From contig DAOVYS010000147.1 in NCBI GenBank assembly GCA_030635485.1, positions 1 through 6,672 of the forward strand: DNA of 6,672 nt. The letters are read 5' to 3'. Shown here in pieces: positions 1-5,840 of this stretch (position 1 is the stretch's first letter; each line of letters begins with the position of its first letter). Under the pieces are notes generated by a model. That model worked only from the letters and a program-made list of their open reading frames with translations, searched no databases and was not told the DNA's origin. The stretch is from Pseudomonadota bacterium. GTDB taxonomy: Bacteria; Desulfobacterota; Desulfobulbia; Desulfobulbales; DAOVYS01. The translations under genes and the position numbers were made by a program.

Positions 1-76
1 CGGGTTCATAGGTGATATAGAAATGCGAGCACTTGTAGCAATTAGGTCTGACGGTTTGCGACTTGGTCTTATTCAT
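1..76 (-). CDS. Small CxxC (half zinc-ribbon) protein, 5' part only
   Basis: This is the first 25 codons of a gene that runs off the left edge. The translation starts MNKTKSQTVRP and continues NCYKCSHFYITYEP. The C13-x2-C16 pair followed by His-Phe looks like the first half of a zinc ribbon. It recalls small conserved proteins of Desulfobacterota and Geobacter relatives with an N-C-x-K-C-x-H-F-x-(V/I)-T start, some of which I recall being loosely named uracil-DNA glycosylase-like; the function is unknown to me. ATG at 76 is preferred because the conserved-looking part begins soon after it. The same frame stays open upstream to a stop at 190-188, but that stretch is inserted element sequence. 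Without the insertion, ATG would lie 15 nt after the activase stop, so this was probably the next gene of the lptFG operon. The ribosome binding site is weak (GGA 9 nt upstream). Confidence 0.6.
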   Translation of the reverse strand, partial: MNKTKSQTVRPNCYKCSHFYITYEP

Positions 77-85
77 GTGTCCGCA

Positions 86-93
86 TCCGATCT
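86..93. repeat. Target-site duplication, left copy (TCCGATCT)
   Basis: TCCGATCT lies directly outside the left terminal inverted repeat of the 94-219 element. It is repeated without mismatch directly outside the right end. An 8-bp direct repeat in exactly this position is the footprint of transposition. Confidence 0.85.
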
Positions 94-219
94 GTAAATA
101 TTCGGCAGCACTCCATCTGCACGCGTCCAACGGAAGTGCCCTTGGGGTGCAGGGGTGCACTGCCAACCATTTACATTCCGTGGCTTTTTAAAGTTTTTCG
201 CACGTACCCGAATATTTAC
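94..219. mobile_element. 126-bp miniature inverted-repeat element, IS66-like ends
   Basis: The element begins GTAAATATTCGG (94-105) and ends CCGAATATTTAC (208-219), a perfect 12-bp terminal inverted repeat. It is flanked on both sides by the 8-bp direct repeat TCCGATCT. The 102-bp interior has no credible coding sequence. It contains smaller inverted motifs, for example GGCAG at 104-108 against CTGCC at 160-164, and TGCAC at 118-122 against GTGCA at 147-151, so the transcript could fold. Ends starting GTAA and an 8-bp target duplication are the known hallmarks of the IS66 family, so this is probably a non-autonomous derivative moved by an IS66-type transposase elsewhere in the genome. The family assignment rests on end motif and duplication length only. 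It sits just after the activase stop codon and separates that gene from the next one in the operon. Confidence 0.78.
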
Positions 220-227
220 TCCGATCT
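220..227. repeat. Target-site duplication, right copy (TCCGATCT)
   Basis: This is an exact copy of the octamer at 86-93, directly outside the right terminal inverted repeat. It overlaps the first two bases (plus-strand order) of the activase stop codon at 226-228. The stop would read TAG with or without the insertion, so the activase C-terminus is not altered by it. Confidence 0.85.
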
Positions 228-885
228 ATCCAGCCGCAAAACGCTCCGCCGACTCCTTCAACCCTCTCAGCAGGACATGCCGGCCTAGCCTAACCACTTT
301 GCACGGAAGACTGTTTACAAAAAGGGAATTGTCGCAAAGACCGCCTGAAAGGTAGATCTTTGAGGGTGAGTTCACGAAACGAAAGGCATTAATCGCGATT
401 CCCTTCACAAATTTGGCAACCGCCTCTGATCCTGATACGCCGTTGATTATCGCATCAAATATGTGACTCATACCGAGCACGCCGCAGGTAACGGAAAAGG
501 TCTGTTCCGGAACCGCAAGCTCGTTGTAATCGAGCTCATAATAACGTTCCAGCAACTCGATCGTAAACCCCATGGATGCCCCGCATTCGGCATTCCAGCC
601 CATATCCTTCAGACTGCCGTTCTCATACTGGACATATTTAATGTCACGGCTGCCGCAGTCAAGCAGAACATAGTCAGGCTCTTTAATAAGCGCCTCTCCT
701 CCCCTGGCCAGGGCTATGAGTTCATTGACATAGGCATCTGCAAACCGTTTGCCGTTATGTCCCGTGGAAAAAGACACATGGATGTCGGACGGCAGATCTT
801 TTGTGGCCATTATTGTGGGACTGGCCACTGCTTCCGAGAGATCTAAAAATTTGCAGTATGAGGTGCCGAAATCTCCCAGAATCAT
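226..885 (-). CDS. Short BadF/BadG/HgdC-type ATPase (2-hydroxyacyl-CoA dehydratase activase-like)
   Basis: This 219-residue protein follows the HgdC/BadF activase plan, in which a homodimer with one shared [4Fe-4S] cluster hydrolyses ATP to push a low-potential electron into a partner. The first phosphate motif is GDFGTSYCK (4-12). The second is DCGSRD (76-81), where the family normally has DxGGQD. C101 (in NAECGASMGF) and C134 (in SVTCGVLGMS) align with the two cluster-ligand cysteines of HgdC. A C-terminal adenosine motif SGGLCDN is at 180-186. At 219 residues it is shorter than the usual 250-270, mostly before and between motifs. The start overlaps the stop of the upstream gene as ATGA, and GGGAG lies 7 nt before ATG. 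Its likely partner is the HgdB-like protein encoded just upstream. The real substrate or acceptor cannot be told from sequence. Confidence 0.8.
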   Translation of the reverse strand: MILGDFGTSYCKFLDLSEAVASPTIMATKDLPSDIHVSFSTGHNGKRFADAYVNELIALARGGEALIKEPDYVLLDCGSRDIKYVQYENGSLKDMGWNAECGASMGFTIELLERYYELDYNELAVPEQTFSVTCGVLGMSHIFDAIINGVSGSEAVAKFVKGIAINAFRFVNSPSKIYLSGGLCDNSLFVNSLPCKVVRLGRHVLLRGLKESAERFAAG

Positions 886-1682
886 GTAATGGCTCCCGTC
901 AACTCCAGAAACGCCTGGACCTTGGCCTTGGCGCTGCTCGTTGTGTTGACATCCACATCAAGAAAAAGCGCTTTAGGATGTCTGCCTGCAAGGAGTTTGG
1001 CCAACGCGGTCTTTGCGCAAAACGTCTGCGCAAAAAAGACAGTCGGTATATCAGGATTGAAATATGCCTCAAGTTCCGCATCAGCCGGAATTTTATTCTC
1101 CATACACCGGGTCCATCCGTAGACATGGGTAGTATCCGGAAAAAATGAAAGAATGGAGAAATCCCGTGGCGGCACACCCCAGAAACCGGCCGTGGGCTTA
1201 CACGGATCAGGAGAAGATGATGGCGGGTCCGCAGATTTTACACCCTCTGTAATGACAACCATTTTTTCGGTCAGATCCATCCTGGCCCGGCAAAAAGGCG
1301 CTCCCACGGCTGCACGGTCATCATTCCTGGTGCACATAACCGGGAGTGCAAACGTATCGTCCAATACAGCCGCCACATGAAAAGCACTGTTACACTTGCC
1401 CGGACCGGTATCCACAATTATGGCATCAAGATCCAGGTGAAGCGCATTCAAAACCACTGTTCTTAAGACCGCGCAGTAGACCCTGGGCAGATACGGAGCC
1501 GTATATTCCATGTCGGTCCTGACAAGAAGTGCATCAAGATCATGGATCACCACCTGCCTCTCATTGAGATAGCGTATGACATCCACCGGCGGCATACCCA
1601 CTATCCCCACATTTTCAAACGGTTTCAGACGATTAAGTTCTAAAACGGAACATGCGGGAGGAATTATATTTTTTTTCTTCAT
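882..1682 (-). CDS. Short HgdB/BcrC-like iron-sulfur protein (putative activase partner)
   Basis: This 266-residue soluble protein has eight cysteines. I think it is a remote, shortened relative of the HgdB/BcrC/FldC family, whose members bind a [4Fe-4S] cluster and receive electrons from a BadF/HgdC activase. Supporting features are MPPVDVI near residue 30, C70 in VYCAVLR, C97 in GKCNSAF with LPV following, C222 in FFAQTFCAKT, and the C-terminal AKVQAFLEL, which resembles the tRieAFlE ending of that family. C70, C97 and C222 would be the three cluster ligands. Usual family length is about 370-430, so the middle is much reduced, and a Pro/Ser-rich stretch lies at 152-166. ATG at 1682 is chosen over the ATG at 1751 because it overlaps the lptG stop as ATGA; the longer form would add 23 residues encoded inside lptG. 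The encoded activase downstream is the main contextual support. A new small cofactor protein is the alternative. Confidence 0.55.
   Translation of the reverse strand: MKKKNIIPPACSVLELNRLKPFENVGIVGMPPVDVIRYLNERQVVIHDLDALLVRTDMEYTAPYLPRVYCAVLRTVVLNALHLDLDAIIVDTGPGKCNSAFHVAAVLDDTFALPVMCTRNDDRAAVGAPFCRARMDLTEKMVVITEGVKSADPPSSSPDPCKPTAGFWGVPPRDFSILSFFPDTTHVYGWTRCMENKIPADAELEAYFNPDIPTVFFAQTFCAKTALAKLLAGRHPKALFLDVDVNTTSSAKAKVQAFLELTGAIT
893..897 (-). promoter_or_regulatory. Ribosome binding site of the activase gene
   Basis: On the minus strand GGGAG lies 7 nt before the ATG at 885, inside the last codons of the HgdB-like gene. It supports 885 as the start. It also shows that the ATGA overlap is backed by a true Shine-Dalgarno site, not by re-initiation alone. 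Confidence 0.75.
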
Positions 1683-2767
1683 AACCTTCTCAGGTCCCGG
1701 CGTCGAATCCAAAAAAGGCCCAGGACACAACAAAAAAAATGAATACCCCATGAGGCAAACACAGGATCAAGGTATTCCGCCCTGGCTAGAGACTGAGCCG
1801 TACTCCAGACGCCCCATGCCGCAAAAGCGAACCCGCAACTCACGGAAATTGCAAGGACCAGACCCGTTCCTCTCCTCTGATGCACCATAAAAAGTACGGG
1901 GATACCCAGCAAAATGAGCGGTATTCCGAGAAAGATGTGGGAAAGCCGCTGATGGAATTTCCATCTCGCCTCACTAAAGCTCTGATCTTTTTCAGAACGT
2001 GCCTCGCTAAAGAGTGTTGAGAGGGATTTCTCATCCATATGATGAACGGAAACAAAAAAATCCAAAGGCGTCTCTTTCAAATCAAAGCCGGTTTGATCAA
2101 ATATCTCAATATGATAACTTCCGTCCTTTTGCCTACGTTTAAATTGACCGTTCTTAAAGGACCACTTCCCTTCCCCCCATGCGGCTGTCTCCGCCGTAAG
2201 CACAAAGGCGGGATGATACTCATCGTCCCAAGCCATATATGAAAACCCGGTAAAATTATTTTTCTTTGGATCAGGTCTGCCAAAAGAATATATTCCGCTT
2301 TCCCCCTTAAAAAAGACCCTTTTATTTCTTTGAATCCCCTTGGGAATATTGGACCGGACATCCTGGTACCATATCTTGTTGGTCACGGAAACGCTGACCG
2401 GCACCAGCCATTGCCCGGAAATCAAAACAAATATTGTAAAAAGCAATGCGCCGGCCACTACAGGCGCAACAATACGTCTGAAGCTGCTTCCTCCCGCCCT
2501 TAAGGCCATAAACTCAAAATTACGGTTCAAAAGGCCAAGTGTGATGATGCCTGCAAGTAGAATACAGACAGGCGTCAGCTGTTCAAAAATTAACGGAATC
2601 TTGAAAGCAAGATATTTTAACACAAAAACCACGGGTTTGTGGGCATCGAGAAAATCGTCGACACGTTCAAAAAAATCTACCAGAAGATATATGACGAGCA
2701 ATGAACTCAAAACAAGCATCAAATTCTTTGAGAAAAGGCCGAGCAGATATCGATCTAAAAGCTTCAA
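1679..2767 (-). CDS. lptG: LPS export ABC transporter permease LptG
   Basis: LptG is one of the two inner-membrane subunits of the LptB2FG transporter that extracts lipopolysaccharide from the inner membrane and feeds it to the LptC-LptA bridge. The 362-residue length is typical. Visible parts are the N-terminus KLLDRYLLGLF, TM1 about 13-33, TM2 about 48-80, the cytoplasmic coupling helix with NFEFMALRAGGSSFRRI at 83-99 that contacts LptB, TM3 about 100-122, a periplasmic jellyroll of about 130-265, and three C-terminal membrane segments from about 273 onward, ending in a basic tail (WIRRRDLRRL). The start is TTG at 2767, set by GGGAG 7 nt upstream and by the family-typical N-terminus; no upstream ATG fits. 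It follows lptF by 15 nt and overlaps the next gene as ATGA. LptB, LptC and LptA are not in the window. Confidence 0.95.
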   Translation of the reverse strand: MKLLDRYLLGLFSKNLMLVLSSLLVIYLLVDFFERVDDFLDAHKPVVFVLKYLAFKIPLIFEQLTPVCILLAGIITLGLLNRNFEFMALRAGGSSFRRIVAPVVAGALLFTIFVLISGQWLVPVSVSVTNKIWYQDVRSNIPKGIQRNKRVFFKGESGIYSFGRPDPKKNNFTGFSYMAWDDEYHPAFVLTAETAAWGEGKWSFKNGQFKRRQKDGSYHIEIFDQTGFDLKETPLDFFVSVHHMDEKSLSTLFSEARSEKDQSFSEARWKFHQRLSHIFLGIPLILLGIPVLFMVHQRRGTGLVLAISVSCGFAFAAWGVWSTAQSLARAEYLDPVFASWGIHFFCCVLGLFWIRRRDLRRL

Positions 2768-2774
2768 GAATATA

Positions 2775-2779
2775 CTCCC
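2775..2779 (-). promoter_or_regulatory. Ribosome binding site fixing the TTG start of lptG
   Basis: GGGAG on the minus strand lies 7 nt before TTG at 2767, within the 15-nt lptF-lptG spacer. It has the same sequence and spacing as the site before the activase gene and decides the non-ATG start. Confidence 0.8.
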
Positions 2780-2782
2780 AAT

Positions 2783-3918
2783 TCATCTTTTCAAAAAATC
2801 AAAGAATCCACCTGTGGTCTCTTTCGCAGCCTTACGGATAAGATATATTGTAATCATACCAAACAGAATATTCGGCATCCACATGATAATACTCACAGGC
2901 AAGGTCCCGCTCTCGCTTATGGATTTTGCCGCAGTGATCAAGATATAATAAAAAACAAAAAGAGCCAATCCTGCCGGGAGTCCCAAAGAACGGCCTCCGG
3001 GCCTGGACTGAAGAGCAAGCGGCAGACCCAGAAGACTCAGAATCAGACAGCCTGCGGATAAGACCAGCCTCTTATGGTACTCAATCAACATTGCAGCCCC
3101 TTTTGGGGTACTACGGCCGTAATGATCTGCCCGTTCAAGCAGTTCTTCCTGGGACATCTCGCCCTTTCCCACGTATGATGCCCGGTCATCCCCTATGAAC
3201 TTGGGATTCTCCATGGGCAATTCAAGTGTGTATCTTTTAAACTCGATAGTCTGGGCGGTTTCGCCAATAGAGCGATGAACCGTGCCGTCCAGAAGAGTCA
3301 ACGTGAGACGCATGTCATCCACGTACGCATCAAGGTTCCCGCTCCTTGCAACTACATTCAATGTGGTGTCTTTGTACCTCATATCCGAGACATACACCCC
3401 GTGCCATTGGTTATCAACCGAATCTATCCTGTCAACATAGATAACCAGATTTTTAATTCCTTCACTGAAATGGTGCTCGGTAAGACCCTTGTCAATCTTT
3501 TCCTTTGCCAGCTGAAACAGAAGCCTCTTCATGTAAACATTGCCTTTTGGGATCAAACTGATGGAACAGAGGCCGGTCAAAAAGGCTATGCACAGAGCAA
3601 AGACGACAACCGGAGGAAGCAGCCGGTAAAATCCAATACCGCAGGCCTTGATTGCCATAATTTCGTTGTCCGCGGAAAGCCTTGCAAAACAGATGATAAC
3701 GCCTATCATGCCGGCCATTGGGAGTGAAAAGAGAAGAAGATTCGGCATAATATAGACGCATATACGCAAAAAATCGGAAAAACCGACACCGAAACTAAAA
3801 ATCGTGTCCAGAAAAGGCATGAGCTTGCCCAGAAAGAGTATGCCATTCAATATCAAAAAACTTGAAAAGAAGGGGGCAAGAATCTCGGTAGAGAGATAGG
3901 TGTACAGCAGTATGGGCA

Positions 3919-3919
<1 letters not shown>
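2783..3919 (-). CDS. lptF: LPS export ABC transporter permease LptF
   Basis: LptF pairs with LptG in the inner membrane as the LptB2FG exporter of lipopolysaccharide. The 378-residue protein has the family plan: N-terminus MPILLYTYLSTEILAPF, TM1 about 14-34, TM2 about 50-77, the coupling helix FARLSADNEIMAIKACGIGF (78-97) that meets LptB, TM3 about 101-122, a periplasmic jellyroll of about 130-270, and three C-terminal membrane segments (about 287-306, 313-333, 338-361). The basic GGFFDFLKR tail ends the protein. ATG at 3919 is the only sensible start: an in-frame TAA lies two codons upstream at 3925-3923, and later Mets would remove TM1. No Shine-Dalgarno site precedes it, because the upstream bases are a TTGG/TTAG tract (C, A and T only on the mRNA strand). 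First gene of a four- or five-gene operon. Confidence 0.95.
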
Positions 3920-3977
<58 letters not shown>

Positions 3978-3993
3978 CGGATTGCAACCTGTA

Positions 3994-4022
3994 AAAATAC
4001 CACATATCCCACCTTGTATCAC
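3994..4022 (-). promoter_or_regulatory. Candidate promoter for the lptF operon
   Basis: On the minus strand there is an extended -10, TGG-TATTTT (-10 hexamer at 3999-3994), 17 bp after GTGATA (4022-4017), which matches four of six bases of TTGACA. Transcription would start near 3987, which places the whole TTGG/TTAG tract in the 5' leader of the lptF mRNA. The match is moderate. Confidence 0.35.
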
Positions 4023-4059
4023 CCATTTTTCTCTGATCACCCCCGCGCAAACACTCACA

Positions 4060-4088
4060 TTGAGTTTATTCCATGATCCTGCTATAAT
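4060..4088 (+). promoter_or_regulatory. Sigma-70-type promoter of the RACo-like gene
   Basis: TTGAGT (4060-4065) and a perfect TATAAT (4083-4088) are separated by 17 bp. The expected transcription start is near 4095, giving a leader of about 53 nt before the ATG at 4148. It is the clearest promoter in the window and is divergent from lptF. Confidence 0.65.
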
Positions 4089-4135
4089 CCCGAACTAAAA
4101 AGTCGTCATCCATTCCCTTCACGGCAATTTCAAAT

Positions 4136-4140
4136 CAGGT
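4136..4140 (+). promoter_or_regulatory. Weak ribosome binding site of the RACo-like gene
   Basis: CAGGT lies 7 nt before the ATG at 4148. The AGG core is modest. The in-frame stop at 4085-4087 leaves no better upstream start. Confidence 0.45.
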
Positions 4141-4147
4141 TTTCATC

Positions 4148-5692
4148 ATGCAGGCATGCGTAACTCTCTATCAGGTTGAAACAGATATCCCGAGTCTCCA
4201 CGACAATAGAGGTGATCTGGACCGACTGAGAAAGGCTTTGGCCATGAAACTTTCCGGCCGAACACCCGTTGTTCCGTTTCAACAACTGGCCCATGTTGCC
4301 GAAAAATTTCGTGAATCAGGCTTTAAGGGAACAGCGGTAATCAACCATCTCCCGCACGGACCGGAACTAATTGATTTTTTTCCAACACATCCAAACGTGT
4401 TGCCTGGGATGGCCCTTGATCTTGGCACGACCCATCTTGAAGCCTCCTTAATTGATCTTATCACCGGCAAGGTGCTGGCCACCGCCAATCGGCCGAATTC
4501 TCAGCTGGTCCACGGAGCAGACATTCTGGAACGAATCCATTTCGCAACAAAAAATGACGGTCTCGATGTCCTGCACCAGGCTGTGATCCAAAGCATAAAT
4601 GATCTTACCGCGCAACTCGGCAAAACAGCCTCTGTTTCTCCGGCAAAAATCCGTGCGCTAAGCGTATCCGGCAACACCACAATGATTCACCTGTTTCTGA
4701 AACTCAACCCATACCACATCTGCCGTGAACCATATATCCCCATGGCAAATGCGCCTGACCCATGTCCTGCTTATGAACTCGGCCTGGACATCCATCCGGC
4801 CGCCCGCGTCTGGATCCTGCCAAATGTCGGCAGTTATTTCGGTGGCGACCTTATTTCAGGCATCCTTGCATGTGATCTTGACCGGAAAGAAGAGATCTGC
4901 ATGCTCATCGACGTGGGAACAAACGCCGAGGTTGTAATGGGCAACTCCGAATGGCTCATTGCCTGCGCCGGCGCAGCCGGGCCGGCACTGGAAGGCGGAG
5001 TTGCGCAAATGGGTATGCGCGCAGGCAAAGGCGCCATCGAACACATTAAAATAGACCCTGAAACCGGATCAATCAAATACACTACAATTGACAACACCCC
5101 TCCCATGGGTATCTGCGGTTCCGGCATCATCGACCTTGTTGCAGGTCTATATTTGAGCAGAATGATTGATATCAGGGGAAAATTCAGGCCTAACAGAATG
5201 GGCGACCGTCTTATCCGGGACAAAGAAAGCCCGGCGTTTGTAGTGGCTCCTGCCGAAGAAACCGTGAACAACACACCTGTAATAATCAGCCAGATTGATC
5301 TTGATGCCCTTATACGATCCAAGGCGGCCATGTACTCGATCCTGACCACGCTCATCAACCAGGTGAGCATGAAATTCGAAGACCTTGAAAACATCTTTGT
5401 GGCCGGCGCCTTCGGACGTCACATAGACCCGCGACAGGCCGTTGTGCTGGGCATGCTGCCCGATTTGCCGTTACAGACTTATGTGCCTATAGGAAACAGC
5501 TCCCTAAAAGGAGCTCGAAAAATCCTCCTTGACGCCTCCACCTGGGATCGCTGCCATAAAATTGCAAAAAAAATCACCTACATAGAGTTGAACGTAAACC
5601 AGGAGTTCATGATCCGCTTTTCAGGTTCACGATTCATCCCTCATACGGATCACACCTTATTCCCCTCTGTACCGTTTTTCAGCGAGGATTGA
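4148..5692 (+). CDS. RACo-type corrinoid activase ATPase (DUF4445/ASKHA), lacking the [2Fe-2S] domain
   Basis: Proteins of this family use ATP to drive re-reduction of inactive Co(II) corrinoid proteins to Co(I), for example in acetyl-CoA pathway or methyltransferase systems. The 514-residue protein has a short N-terminal region (1-86, resembling the RACo middle domain) and then the ASKHA ATPase: phosphate motif DLGTTH (91-96), SGNTTMIHLFL (174-184), LPNVGSYFGGD (224-234), second phosphate motif DVGTNAE (255-261), AGAAGPALEGG (274-284), GICGSGIID (321-329), and near the C-terminus VAGAFGRHID and GNSSLKGA, ending in YIEL and FIPH blocks. Canonical RACo is about 630 residues with a [2Fe-2S] domain of about 95 residues first. 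Here no ferredoxin-type Cys motif is present and none is encoded upstream, where a stop and the promoter lie. It must use an external reductant or have another role. The corrinoid target is not in the window. Confidence 0.85.
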   Translation: MQACVTLYQVETDIPSLHDNRGDLDRLRKALAMKLSGRTPVVPFQQLAHVAEKFRESGFKGTAVINHLPHGPELIDFFPTHPNVLPGMALDLGTTHLEASLIDLITGKVLATANRPNSQLVHGADILERIHFATKNDGLDVLHQAVIQSINDLTAQLGKTASVSPAKIRALSVSGNTTMIHLFLKLNPYHICREPYIPMANAPDPCPAYELGLDIHPAARVWILPNVGSYFGGDLISGILACDLDRKEEICMLIDVGTNAEVVMGNSEWLIACAGAAGPALEGGVAQMGMRAGKGAIEHIKIDPETGSIKYTTIDNTPPMGICGSGIIDLVAGLYLSRMIDIRGKFRPNRMGDRLIRDKESPAFVVAPAEETVNNTPVIISQIDLDALIRSKAAMYSILTTLINQVSMKFEDLENIFVAGAFGRHIDPRQAVVLGMLPDLPLQTYVPIGNSSLKGARKILLDASTWDRCHKIAKKITYIELNVNQEFMIRFSGSRFIPHTDHTLFPSVPFFSED

Positions 5693-5726
5693 ACGCTTAC
5701 GTTTGTTCTAATCTAAAGCCGTCACA

Positions 5727-5756
5727 TTGACTTGCAACTCGTTAACCGGATATGGT
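5727..5756 (+). promoter_or_regulatory. Candidate promoter for the DHH phosphoesterase gene
   Basis: TTGACT (5727-5732) matches five of six bases of the -35 consensus. TATGGT (5751-5756) follows after 18 bp and matches four of six of the -10 consensus. It lies in the 148-bp spacer after the RACo-like gene. Read-through from that gene is equally possible, since I see no clear hairpin terminator in the spacer. Confidence 0.35.
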
Positions 5757-5828
5757 AAAGTCACACTCATTAACTCTTTCGCAAAAGTCAACTTGATATC
5801 AACTAATCAAATATTTCACAAAACCCTT

Positions 5829-5834
5829 TAAGGA
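5829..5834 (+). promoter_or_regulatory. Ribosome binding site fixing the TTG start of the DHH gene
   Basis: TAAGGA lies 6 nt before TTG at 5841. Its first three bases are an in-frame TAA, so the reading frame cannot start further upstream. The next in-frame ATG (5994) falls inside catalytic motif I and is too late. Confidence 0.8.
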
Positions 5835-5840
5835 CCGATC

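Noticed and set aside
77..187. N-terminal extension of the small CxxC protein through GTG or TTG codons upstream of 76.
   Set aside because: Most of the open frame is made of inserted element sequence, and it would not exist at the empty site. The recognisable protein begins near ATG 76.
86..227. Reading the 89-226 inverted repeat as a rho-independent terminator after the activase gene.
   Set aside because: The arms are 102 bp apart and end exactly at an 8-bp direct duplication, and no U-run follows. A transposed element explains it better.
463..1148. Plus-strand open frames (463-846 and 801-1148) opposite the activase and HgdB-like genes.
   Set aside because: The minus-strand frames carry the recognised motifs, ribosome binding sites and ATGA overlaps. 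The plus-strand frames show none of these.
1683..1751. A 23-residue N-terminal extension of the HgdB-like protein from the ATG at 1751.
   Set aside because: It lies wholly inside lptG, has no supporting family similarity, and the ATG at 1682 makes the ATGA overlap seen again at the next gene junction.
2340..2948. A 202-codon plus-strand open frame across the lptF-lptG junction.
   Set aside because: It is antisense to two clear membrane-protein genes, has a low-complexity basic composition, and shows no domain.
4834..5394. A 186-codon minus-strand open frame inside the RACo-like gene.
   Set aside because: It is a shadow of the conserved ASKHA coding sequence, rich in Ser, Pro and Ile, with no motif.
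5793..5802. Perfect 10-bp palindrome TTGATATCAA in the spacer before the DHH gene as an operator.
   Set aside because: It is short, AT-rich and isolated, with no extension or second copy. Chance is a sufficient explanation.
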